Shown here: piece by piece, positions 44,926 to 52,856 of the stretch
Numbering within the stretch: the first letter of the stretch is position 1
How the letters are laid out: every line of letters starts with the position of its first letter
Assembly: GCF_000023125.1 (NCBI RefSeq)
Contig: NC_013037.1
Coordinates: 3,596,001 to 3,660,000, forward strand
From: Dyadobacter fermentans DSM 18053
GTDB lineage: Bacteria > Bacteroidota > Bacteroidia > Cytophagales > Spirosomataceae
DNA length: 64,000 nt
Direction of reading: 5' to 3'
Program-made: the position numbers and the translations under genes
The notes under the pieces: model-generated
The model's input: the letters and a program-made list of their open reading frames with translations, nothing else
Told to the model about the DNA's origin: nothing
Databases searched by the model: none

Positions 44926-47900
44926 ATGAAAAAAAGACTACACCATATTCTGGCCCTCTGCCTGGCTTCCTCGCAGCTCATGGCCCAAACCGACAATGCG
45001 CTCGACGCCAAGGTGAAGGCGGTATTGTCGAAATTCCCCTCGCAAAACGAGGCCGCATTGAAGAAAAACATGGAAGAACTGGCGCAGCTCGGCAAACCGG
45101 GCCTTGTACAGATCGCCTCCATGCTCACGCCTCCCGGCAAGGGCGACAATACAAAAATCCAGTTCGCATTGGGCGGATTCAGCTATTATGCTTCGCAGGC
45201 AGGTAAAGAGGCGTTGCGCAAGGACGCCGCCGAAGCCTATGGCGAAGCATTGTCCAAAGTAGCCGACCCTGATAGCAAGAACTTCCTCATTTACCAGCTC
45301 CAAACGGTTGGTAGAGACGAATCGGTGGATGTTTTGAAAGGTTATCTCAAAGATGAAAGACTTTCACAACCCGCCGCCCGGACGCTCTCGCGCATTGGCT
45401 CGCCTGCTGCCGGTGCCGCATTGCTGCAAGCGCTGGGGAATGCCGGCGGAAGCGTGCAGCTTGCCATTACCGAGGCATTGGGGGATGTTCATTACAAAGA
45501 AGCCGCACCGGCTATCGAAAAAACGGCAGCCAGCGCTGAGTCGGACCTCCGAAAGGTGAGCCTTTACGCCTTGTCTGAAATAGGCGTTCCTTCTTCCGAA
45601 AATACGCTGGCAAGTGCCGCTCAAAAAGCATCCTACCGCTACGACGTGACGGATGCAACGGCCGTTTACCTCAAATATCTGGCAAAACTAGCCGCCAACG
45701 GCCATGGAGCTACGGCTGAAAAAGCGGCGCTCGCGTTGATAAAAGCTACGCCCGACGTTAAGCAATCGGCCACGCGTTCTTCGGCATTGAAGATTTATTC
45801 GGATATCAAAAAGCGGGAATCCGTGCCGGTGCTCGTCAGTGCCCTGCAAAGCACCGACGCGCAATATCGCGCAGCGGCATTGAAACTCGGACAGAAATAC
45901 CTCATGGCCGACGGCACCACGCCCTGGCTGAATGCATTCAAAAAAGCAAATCCGACGGTTCAGGCGGAGATTATCACCATGCTTGGCCATGCCGAATCGA
46001 AAGACGCATTGCCTCTTGTACTGAAAGCACTTTCCTCGAAAGACAACAAAGTAAAAACAGCTGCAATATGGTCGGCGGGCAGAATCGGGCAGGAAAGCAG
46101 CATTGCAAAACTGATCCCGGTTTTGAAAACGGCCAATGCCGACGAAATTGCAGCGGTAAAAAGCAGCTTGCTGACCATTAAAGGCGCCTCGCTGGCGGAC
46201 CAGGTGGCTGCGGCCATTCCCCGCGTACCAGCCCCCGCACAAGCCGCGCTGATCGACGTGCTCGCGGCCCGCGCCGCCACTTCGAAACTGCCGGTAGTAT
46301 CGGCGCAGTTAAAAAGTGCTGATGCGGATGTGCGAAAATCTGCATTCAATGCATTAAAATCCCTGGCAACCGCCAACGACCTGCCGCAGCTTTATGCGCT
46401 GCTCAATGGTGGCGGCTCGGCCGAGGAAATTGCGGCTACACAGGCTGCTATCGGCGCGGCGATCAAAGAAAGCGGCGATACCAACAGCCAAACAGAAGCG
46501 ATCCTGAAACAAATGCAAGCCTCGCCCGCCGACAAACAAGGCAATTACCTGGCGGTACTGGCCGGCATTGGCGGTAAAAAAGCGCTAGCCGCGGTGGTAA
46601 CAGCTTACGGAAACGGTGATGCGGCTAAGAAAAAGTCCGCCATCGCAGCGCTTTCCGCCTGGGCGGACGCAAGCGCAGCGAAAGAGCTCCTTTCAATCGC
46701 CGGCAGTACCAGCGATACCGACGATTTTCAGACCGCATTGACAGGCTACGTGTCTGCCGCTTCAAAATCCGGCAAAACGCCTGCCAACAAGGTACTGATG
46801 CTCCGTGAGGCGCTTGCCATTGCCAAAACGGATGCGCAGAAAGAAGCGATCATTAAAGAGTTGGGACGAAACAGGACTTTCAATTCCCTCCTGCTGGTGG
46901 GCAAATACCTGGATAATGCAGGTACGCAGCAAGCCGCTGCCCAGGCTGTGATGAGCATTGCGCTGGCTAACAAAAACCTGTACAGCACCGAAATCCGCGC
47001 GCTGCTCACCAAGGCCGGACCGCTTCTGAAAGGTCAGGATGCCGATTACCAGCGGGAATCGATCCGTAAGCATTTGGCCGAAATGCCGGCTGGCGAAGGA
47101 TTCGTGTCGCTGTTTAACGGCAAAGACCTCTCGGGCTGGAAAGGTTTGGTCCAAAACCCAATCGCCCGCCGCAAAATGAGCGCCGATTCGCTGGCCTACA
47201 AGCAGAAAAAGGCGGATGAAGCGGCATTCAAGGATTGGTTCGCAAAAGACGGCGAGCTGGTTTTCTCCGGTCATGGCGATAACCTTTGCACGGCAAAACA
47301 ATACGGCGATTTCGAAATGTACGTGGATTGGAAAATCCAGAAAGACGGTGATGCGGGCATTTACCTGCGTGGGACGCCGCAGGTGCAGATATGGGACACC
47401 TCGCGCGTAAGCGTTGGCGCGCAAGTGGGTTCGGGCGGACTTTATAACAACCAAAAGAACCCCAGCAAGCCGTCCAAAGTAGCGGATAATGCCATTGGAG
47501 AATGGAACACCTTCCACATTACGATGATCGGCGACCGCGTGTCTGTGGACCTGAATGGGGAAAACGTGGTGGATAATGTGGTACTGGAAAACTACTGGGA
47601 CCGCAATCTGCCGATTTTTGCCAAGGAGCAACTCGAATTACAGGCGCATGGCAACGAAATCCATTACCGCGACATTTACGTTCGGGAAATCCCGCGTCCA
47701 GAGTTTACATTGCCCGAAGTTGAGCAGCAAGACGGCTTCAAGGTTCTTTTCGATGGCACAAATATGTTTGAATGGGTTGGCAACAAAACCGACTACTTCA
47801 TCCAGAACGGTGAACTGGTGGTTGATCCTAAAAAAGGCGGCAAAGGCAATCTCTACACCAAGGACGAGTATAGCGACTTTGACTTCCGTTTTGAATTCCA

Positions 47901-48363
47901 GCTTACGCCGGGTGCGAACAACGGTCTGGGCATCCGCACACCGATGGAAGGCGACGCCGCCTACGTGGGTACCGAAATCCAGATCCTCGACAATGACGCC
48001 GAGATTTACAAGGACTTGAACGAATACCAATACCACGGCTCGGCCTATGGCATTATTCCCGCAAAAAGAGGCTTCCTCAAACCCATGGGCGAATGGAATT
48101 ACCAGGAAGTGAGGGTGCAGGAATCGAAAATAAAAGTAACCCTGAACGGCACCGTGATCCTCGATGGCGACCTCGCCGAAGCCAGCAAAAACGGCACGGT
48201 AGACCACAAAGACCACCCGGGATTGAAACGAACAAGCGGCCACCTCGGATTCCTCGGACACGGTTCCGAACTGAAATTCAGGAACATCCGCATTAAAGAC
48301 CTGAGTAAAGCGGCGCCGGAGCCGGTGGAAACAGGGAAGAAAAAAAGTAAAAAGAAAAAGTGA
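44926..48363 (+). CDS. Large secreted HEAT-repeat protein with two DUF1080 (3-keto-disaccharide hydrolase) domains
   Basis: A 1145-residue exported protein: signal peptide 1-20 (ending LMAQ), then about 700 residues of Ala-rich HEAT-like helical repeats (for example AARTLSRIGSPAAGAALLQAL and DVRKSAFNALKSLA), then two DUF1080 domains at about 725-920 (SLFNGKDLSGWKGL) and 936-1125 (VLFDGTNMFEWVG), each with the concanavalin-like EFQL..GANNGLGIR or W-K-I-Q-x-D-G-D-A-G-I-Y-L-R core. The tail is KKKSKKKK. DUF1080 proteins include hydrolases acting on 3-keto sugars. The ATG at 44926 is preferred; the longer open frame overlaps the upstream gene. It probably forms an operon with the Gfo/Idh/MocA gene. 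Confidence 0.9.
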   Translation: MKKRLHHILALCLASSQLMAQTDNALDAKVKAVLSKFPSQNEAALKKNMEELAQLGKPGLVQIASMLTPPGKGDNTKIQFALGGFSYYASQAGKEALRKDAAEAYGEALSKVADPDSKNFLIYQLQTVGRDESVDVLKGYLKDERLSQPAARTLSRIGSPAAGAALLQALGNAGGSVQLAITEALGDVHYKEAAPAIEKTAASAESDLRKVSLYALSEIGVPSSENTLASAAQKASYRYDVTDATAVYLKYLAKLAANGHGATAEKAALALIKATPDVKQSATRSSALKIYSDIKKRESVPVLVSALQSTDAQYRAAALKLGQKYLMADGTTPWLNAFKKANPTVQAEIITMLGHAESKDALPLVLKALSSKDNKVKTAAIWSAGRIGQESSIAKLIPVLKTANADEIAAVKSSLLTIKGASLADQVAAAIPRVPAPAQAALIDVLAARAATSKLPVVSAQLKSADADVRKSAFNALKSLATANDLPQLYALLNGGGSAEEIAATQAAIGAAIKESGDTNSQTEAILKQMQASPADKQGNYLAVLAGIGGKKALAAVVTAYGNGDAAKKKSAIAALSAWADASAAKELLSIAGSTSDTDDFQTALTGYVSAASKSGKTPANKVLMLREALAIAKTDAQKEAIIKELGRNRTFNSLLLVGKYLDNAGTQQAAAQAVMSIALANKNLYSTEIRALLTKAGPLLKGQDADYQRESIRKHLAEMPAGEGFVSLFNGKDLSGWKGLVQNPIARRKMSADSLAYKQKKADEAAFKDWFAKDGELVFSGHGDNLCTAKQYGDFEMYVDWKIQKDGDAGIYLRGTPQVQIWDTSRVSVGAQVGSGGLYNNQKNPSKPSKVADNAIGEWNTFHITMIGDRVSVDLNGENVVDNVVLENYWDRNLPIFAKEQLELQAHGNEIHYRDIYVREIPRPEFTLPEVEQQDGFKVLFDGTNMFEWVGNKTDYFIQNGELVVDPKKGGKGNLYTKDEYSDFDFRFEFQLTPGANNGLGIRTPMEGDAAYVGTEIQILDNDAEIYKDLNEYQYHGSAYGIIPAKRGFLKPMGEWNYQEVRVQESKIKVTLNGTVILDGDLAEASKNGTVDHKDHPGLKRTSGHLGFLGHGSELKFRNIRIKDLSKAAPEPVETGKKKSKKKK

Positions 48364-48365
48364 AA

Positions 48366-48396
48366 AAATGCCCTGCAACTTGCGGGGCATTTTTAA
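48366..48396 (+). terminator. Terminator after the DUF1080 gene
   Basis: Stem AATGCCCTGCAA / TTGCGGGGCATT (one mismatch) followed by TTTAATTTC. Confidence 0.75.
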
Positions 48397-48448
48397 TTTC
48401 GTACCTTAGTATAAAAATGGATTAGAGAGAGTATAAATTTAAATCCAC

Positions 48449-48961
48449 ATGAAAAAACACACACCAAAGCAATACCTCGAAGCCGACGACACGCCGGGCG
48501 CTGCATTCAATGAACCTTATGCTGCCTATCATGGCGCACCGAATCCAGGCATCATCTTCAAAACTCCCCTCCATCGGCCCGAGAGCCAGATGACCAGCTT
48601 CCAGAAAATCGATATGATCCGGAAAGGGATCAGTAAGAATGATTTTGAGCGGTTTAAGAACAAAGCCGGCCTCGATTATGACCAACTGGCTCATGCATTG
48701 TCGGTGGCGCGTGCTACCCTCATTAATAAAAAAGGGGATGAGAAATTCAACCAGGCGCTAAGCGAGCGGATCGTGAGCCTGGCGGATATCTATTCTTATG
48801 GTTATGAGGTTTTTGAAGATGTGGAGCGCTTCAATAGCTGGGTGTTCAGGCCGAACCCGGCGCTGGGCGGTCAGCGGCCTTTTGATTTTCTGGACAATCA
48901 GTTTGGCCGTGAAGAGGTCAGAAACATGATTGGCCGGATCGACTATGGCGTTTACTCTTAG
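48449..48961 (+). CDS. Xre/ParS-type antitoxin of a RES-Xre system
   Basis: A 170-residue antitoxin. It has an N-terminal extension (1-50), a helix-turn-helix core (FERFKNKAGLDYDQLAHALSVARATLINKKG), and the C-terminal MbcA/ParS domain of unknown-function family DUF2384 (VSLADIYSYGYEVFEDVERFNSWVFRPNPALGGQRPFDFLD), which blocks the toxin active site. The toxin gene starts 12 bp downstream. The antitoxin normally represses its own promoter. Confidence 0.9.
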   Translation: MKKHTPKQYLEADDTPGAAFNEPYAAYHGAPNPGIIFKTPLHRPESQMTSFQKIDMIRKGISKNDFERFKNKAGLDYDQLAHALSVARATLINKKGDEKFNQALSERIVSLADIYSYGYEVFEDVERFNSWVFRPNPALGGQRPFDFLDNQFGREEVRNMIGRIDYGVYS

Positions 48962-48973
48962 GCGCTGTTTCCG

Positions 48974-49429
48974 ATGATCGTGCACAGAATCGGGCGTACA
49001 CGTTATGCCCGCGACCTCGACGGCGAAGGGGCGCGCCTGCATGGCGGCCGCTGGAACCACCCGCTCACTCCCTGCATTTATACCTCGGAAAGCCGCGCGC
49101 TGGCCTTGCTCGAATATACAGCCAATGTGAATATCGACGACATCCCGCGATCGCTCAGCATTACAACGTTCGAAATAGATCCTGCCTATATGCTCGACCT
49201 GCACGCCAGCGCATTGCCCGGCGACTGGAAAAATGCGCCCGCGCCTGCTTCCACGAAGGATTTCGGCACGGCATTGCTTCGGAAGGCCGATTATGGGATT
49301 ATCAGAATACCCTCCGCCATTATGGACGACGAATACAATTACCTGCTCAATCCGCTGTTTCGGAAAACGGTTGCCTATTCCATCCAGTCGGTCCGCGATT
49401 TTATTTACGACGTCAGGCTCAAATTATAG
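48974..49429 (+). CDS. RES domain toxin (NAD+ phosphorylase type)
   Basis: A 151-residue RES toxin. RES proteins break down NAD+ and stop growth. The namesake residues are seen in order: Arg in ARLHGGRWN, Glu in ALLEYTAN and Ser in RIPSAIMDDEYNYLLNP, together with the family YTSES. It is paired with the Xre antitoxin gene just upstream. The length is normal and no frameshift is seen, so the toxin should be active. Confidence 0.92.
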   Translation: MIVHRIGRTRYARDLDGEGARLHGGRWNHPLTPCIYTSESRALALLEYTANVNIDDIPRSLSITTFEIDPAYMLDLHASALPGDWKNAPAPASTKDFGTALLRKADYGIIRIPSAIMDDEYNYLLNPLFRKTVAYSIQSVRDFIYDVRLKL

Positions 49430-49597
49430 AAAAAAATTAAAAAATGCCCCCTTGGAACAGATTGGGCAATTTTATTTAGCTTTGATATAATAATCAGAAA
49501 ATCAAGTTCAAGAAAAGTAAATAAGCCGAGTTTGGCTCTTGATATGAAAATGTACTCTTGTTCCTAACAGACAGATTTATTTTCAATTTCAAACTGT

Positions 49598-50431
49598 ATG
49601 AAAACCAAACATTTCCTGATTGCATCGCTGCTAACCTCATTCACTGCCCTATCCACTCAGGCACAACATTCGCTTACCCAGCTATGGTCTTCGGAGGCAT
49701 CGCTGCCGGTTCCGGAATCGGTGCTGTACAGCGCGGCGGGGAAAGCGCTTTATGTGGCGCAGATCGACGGTAAAGCAGGTGAAAAAGACGGCAAAGGAGG
49801 TATCGCGAAGGTCGGCCTCGATGGCAAGATCATCGCGCAGGACTGGGTAACCGGCCTGAATGCACCGAAAGGAATGGGCATCAAGGGCGGCAAACTGTTT
49901 GTGGCCGACATTACCGAGGTTGTAGAAATCGATATCAAATCGGGCAAAATCGACAAAAAGCATCCGGTAGAAGGCTCCAAGTTCCTGAACGACCTCACTA
50001 TCGACTCCAAAGGCACGATTTACGTTTCCGACTCGGACACCAAGAAAGTGCATGCGATCAAGGACGGCAAGGTTTCAACCTATTTTGAAGACCTGACCCG
50101 CCCGAACGGCTTGCTGGCCGTGGGCAGCGACCTTTTGATCGCCGATAGCGGCACTTTGAAAAAATTGAGCCCTTCCAAACAAATCACTGTGCTGGCAGAA
50201 GGAATGGACAAAAGCACCGATGGCATCGAGCAGGTGAAACCGGGCGAATATATTGTTTCTTGCTGGGCAGGTGTAGTGTATTACGTTAAATCAGACGGAA
50301 CAACCGAAAAATTGCTCGATACGACTGCTGAAAAAACGAATTCGGCAGATATAGGTTACGACCCCGTGAAGAAGATCGTGTACGTCCCTACATTCATGAA
50401 AAACAATGTCGTGGCATATCAATTAAAGTAA
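49598..50431 (+). CDS. Secreted SMP-30/gluconolactonase-like beta-propeller protein
   Basis: A 277-residue exported protein (signal peptide 1-22, ending TQAQ). The mature part reads as a six-bladed propeller with repeated strand patterns such as GKLFVADITEVVEIDIKSGKI, KGTIYVSDSDTKKVHAI and NGLLAVGSDLLIADSGTLKKL, with Asp/Asn residues in the positions that bind Ca2+ or the substrate in SMP-30. It may be a lactonase or a non-enzymatic propeller. The 168 bp upstream have no ORF; a TTTG, 18 bp, TACTCTTG element there is a fair promoter. Confidence 0.82.
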   Translation: MKTKHFLIASLLTSFTALSTQAQHSLTQLWSSEASLPVPESVLYSAAGKALYVAQIDGKAGEKDGKGGIAKVGLDGKIIAQDWVTGLNAPKGMGIKGGKLFVADITEVVEIDIKSGKIDKKHPVEGSKFLNDLTIDSKGTIYVSDSDTKKVHAIKDGKVSTYFEDLTRPNGLLAVGSDLLIADSGTLKKLSPSKQITVLAEGMDKSTDGIEQVKPGEYIVSCWAGVVYYVKSDGTTEKLLDTTAEKTNSADIGYDPVKKIVYVPTFMKNNVVAYQLK

Positions 50432-50474
50432 ATATATTTATAACATCTAAATCAATAAAAAACAAGGCGTTTCC

Positions 50475-51200
50475 ATGGACATTTTTGTTGGGAGTCTTTC
50501 TTTTAAGTTAAGGGAAAGCGAGCTGCGTGAAGCTTTCGAAAAGTATGGCAAAGTGAGCTCGGCGAAAATTATCATTGACAAGATCACGCGTCAAAGCAAA
50601 GGTTTCGGGTTTGTTGAAATGCCCGATGAAGTGGAGGCCAGAACCGCCATTAATGCATTGAACGGGGCGGATATGTACGGCAGGCCACTCGTTGTGAATG
50701 AATCCCAAAAGAGAGAACCCAGAGGCGACGGCGGAGGTTCTTCCCGGCCCGATAACCGCAACCACGAGGGCGGCGGCTATAACCGGGAGGGAGGCTATAA
50801 CCGTGAAGGCGGATACAACCGCACGCCACGACCGGCCGGAAACGATGCTCCGGGCGGCGGCAGGCCTTATCCTTCGGATGACAGAAATACAGGCAGAGAC
50901 TATAACCGGCCGTCGGTCGATGACGACGATCAGGACGACGACGACGCACCAAGCAGACCAACCCCGCCCGACCGCAGTTTCAGCGACCGGGGCTTTGGAG
51001 GAGGTGGTAATGCGGGAGGTGGTTTCAGGCAGCCCGATAAGCAGCGCGATAAAGGCCATCACGACCGCGGCCATAACGACCATAACCGCCACCAGCAAGG
51101 AGGCAAACCGAAGTTCGAAGATCGTTACAGCAGTAAAAAAGGCGGAGGCGGATCGAAAGATTACAGCCGCCGTATCAATGACGACGACGACGATTGGTGA
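50475..51200 (+). CDS. RRM RNA-binding protein with low-complexity Gly/Asp/Arg tail
   Basis: A 241-residue protein: one RNA-recognition motif at residues 2-80 with RNP2 IFVGSL (3-8) and RNP1 KGFGFVEM (42-49), followed by a 160-residue disordered tail rich in Gly, Arg, Asn, Asp and His, with four NREGGY-type repeats, a run of Asp, and a basic/acidic end (RRINDDDDDW). RRM proteins of this type are frequent in Bacteroidota and act as RNA chaperones, often in cold response. The long tail suggests weak multivalent RNA binding. A bidirectional terminator follows. Confidence 0.92.
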   Translation: MDIFVGSLSFKLRESELREAFEKYGKVSSAKIIIDKITRQSKGFGFVEMPDEVEARTAINALNGADMYGRPLVVNESQKREPRGDGGGSSRPDNRNHEGGGYNREGGYNREGGYNRTPRPAGNDAPGGGRPYPSDDRNTGRDYNRPSVDDDDQDDDDAPSRPTPPDRSFSDRGFGGGGNAGGGFRQPDKQRDKGHHDRGHNDHNRHQQGGKPKFEDRYSSKKGGGGSKDYSRRINDDDDDW

Positions 51201-51216
51201 TAAGAACCAAATGCTA

Positions 51217-51253
51217 TAAAAAAGGCCTGCAAGCAACTTGCAGGCCTTTTTTC
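51217..51253. terminator. Bidirectional terminator
   Basis: Stem AAAAGGCCTGCAAG / CTTGCAGGCCTTTT with a 3-base loop and T-runs on both strands. It separates the RRM gene from the convergent DUF486 gene. Confidence 0.9.
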
Positions 51254-51620
51254 ATTTCCTGAATATGAAGTAAACCGCCAGGACCAGAAAGACGAAGCCG
51301 ACGAAGTGGTTCCATCGGAACGTTTCGGTTTTAAAAAATAGCAGGGTAAAAACCATAAAAATGACCAGGGTAATTACTTCCTGGATCACTTTGAGCTCTA
51401 CCAGCGAAAACGGGCCGCCGTTTTCCTTAAACCCGATCCGGTTGGCCGGTACCTGGAAACAATATTCAAACAGGGCTATTCCCCAACTGATGAGGATAAT
51501 GGAGAACAGCCCCAGTTTGCTGAACCATGCCATCTCCTTGAATTTAAGATGCCCGTACCACGCCATCGTCATGAAGGCGTTGGACAAAATCAGCAGGCCG
51601 ATGGTCAGGAAGGATTTCAT
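51252..51620 (-). CDS. DMT family membrane protein (DUF486)
   Basis: A 122-residue inner-membrane protein with four helices, one half-size unit of the drug/metabolite transporter superfamily. Family segments are NAFMTMAWYGHLKF, WGIALFEYCFQVPANRIG and SLVELKVIQEVITLVIF. Such half-size units act as dimers. Substrate unknown. Its ATG overlaps the stop of the upstream MFS gene by 4 bp, so the two are co-translated. Confidence 0.88.
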   Translation of the reverse strand: MKSFLTIGLLILSNAFMTMAWYGHLKFKEMAWFSKLGLFSIILISWGIALFEYCFQVPANRIGFKENGGPFSLVELKVIQEVITLVIFMVFTLLFFKTETFRWNHFVGFVFLVLAVYFIFRK

Positions 51621-52807
51621 GCCGCAGCTTTGACCTTATTATCCCGGAAGAATAATACGAAAAGCACCAATACCACCGCCGCAATGCCCGCAGGCACCAT
51701 CCAGATCGACGTCCAGTTTTTGACGCCATCCACGGTGTACATATCCGCCACCACACCCGAAATCCACGAACCGATACCCATACCGATACCGTAGGTAGCG
51801 ATCGAGATCAACCCCTGGGCTGACGAACGGTATTGTTCGCCGGCTTTGCTGTCGGTGTAAATCTGGCCGGTTACGAAGAAGAAATCGTAGCAAACGCCAT
51901 GCAGAACGATCGCCAGGTAAAGCAGCCATTCGCTGGATGCATCGCCATAGCCGAAGCCGATGAAACGGATAATCCACGCGATCAGTCCAACTACCAGCAT
52001 CCATTTCACGCCGAAACGGGCGAATGCAAGCGGGATAAGGAGCATAAATACGACTTCCGAAGCCTGGCCGAGCGACATTTTATTCTCCACGTTGGTCATA
52101 CCCGAGTCGGTGAGCGAAGGGTTGGCCATCGCGTAGTAGAACGAAAGCGGGATACAGATCAGCAGGGAAGAAATGAAGAAGATCGCAAATGAGCGGTCTT
52201 TGAACAACTTAAACGCATCTAGTCCCAGAATGTCGGAAAAGGAAGTGTGCGAGGTTGGTTTTGGAGGCGTATCGGGCAGAAAAAACGAGTACACACCCAG
52301 GAATGCCGCGGTGAACATGGAAATTTTGAAGATCAATGCAGTACCGCCGATCTCGTAGTAACCGATGATATTGGTTACCGCGATCCAGGCCACTGTTCCC
52401 ATCACGCGTATCGCGGGAAAGTCCTTTTCGGAATTGGTCACCTGCTGCATGGCAATCGACGTGGTAAGCGACATGGCGGGCGCAAATGTGATACAGTAGG
52501 CCAGAATCACCCAGAAAAACGTATCAGGGTCTTTCACTTCCGAAAGCACATACAGAATGGCGGCGCCTGCTATGTTCAAAATCCCAAGCACTTTTTGCGC
52601 CGCAAAATAACGGTCGGCGATCATTCCCACGAAGAATGGCGCGATGATCATCGCAATGGAGAATGCGGCATAGGCATTTCCCACCTGGACGCCCGTTGCG
52701 CCCAGCTCGGTAAACATATACTTGCTCATTTGCCCATACCATGAGCCCCATATAAAATAGAGCAGGAACATCATGGCCATCAACTGAAAGCGGGTCGAGT
52801 TTTTCAT
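51617..52807 (-). CDS. MFS transporter, nucleoside:H+ symporter (NupG/XapB) type
   Basis: A 396-residue permease with twelve predicted helices and the start FQLMAMMFLLYFIWGSWYGQMSKYM, which is typical of the nucleoside/H+ symporter family in Bacteroidota. Likely role is uptake of nucleosides or small sugars. It forms a two-gene unit with the DUF486 gene (4-bp overlap). The 50 bp between it and mutS (same strand, upstream) has no strong terminator, so read-through from mutS is possible. Confidence 0.88.
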   Translation of the reverse strand: MKNSTRFQLMAMMFLLYFIWGSWYGQMSKYMFTELGATGVQVGNAYAAFSIAMIIAPFFVGMIADRYFAAQKVLGILNIAGAAILYVLSEVKDPDTFFWVILAYCITFAPAMSLTTSIAMQQVTNSEKDFPAIRVMGTVAWIAVTNIIGYYEIGGTALIFKISMFTAAFLGVYSFFLPDTPPKPTSHTSFSDILGLDAFKLFKDRSFAIFFISSLLICIPLSFYYAMANPSLTDSGMTNVENKMSLGQASEVVFMLLIPLAFARFGVKWMLVVGLIAWIIRFIGFGYGDASSEWLLYLAIVLHGVCYDFFFVTGQIYTDSKAGEQYRSSAQGLISIATYGIGMGIGSWISGVVADMYTVDGVKNWTSIWMVPAGIAAVVLVLFVLFFRDNKVKAAA

Positions 52808-52856
52808 AAACTAGGTTGTCGGTTGTAGGAGATTTATTTGGTGTAAATAGATAGTT

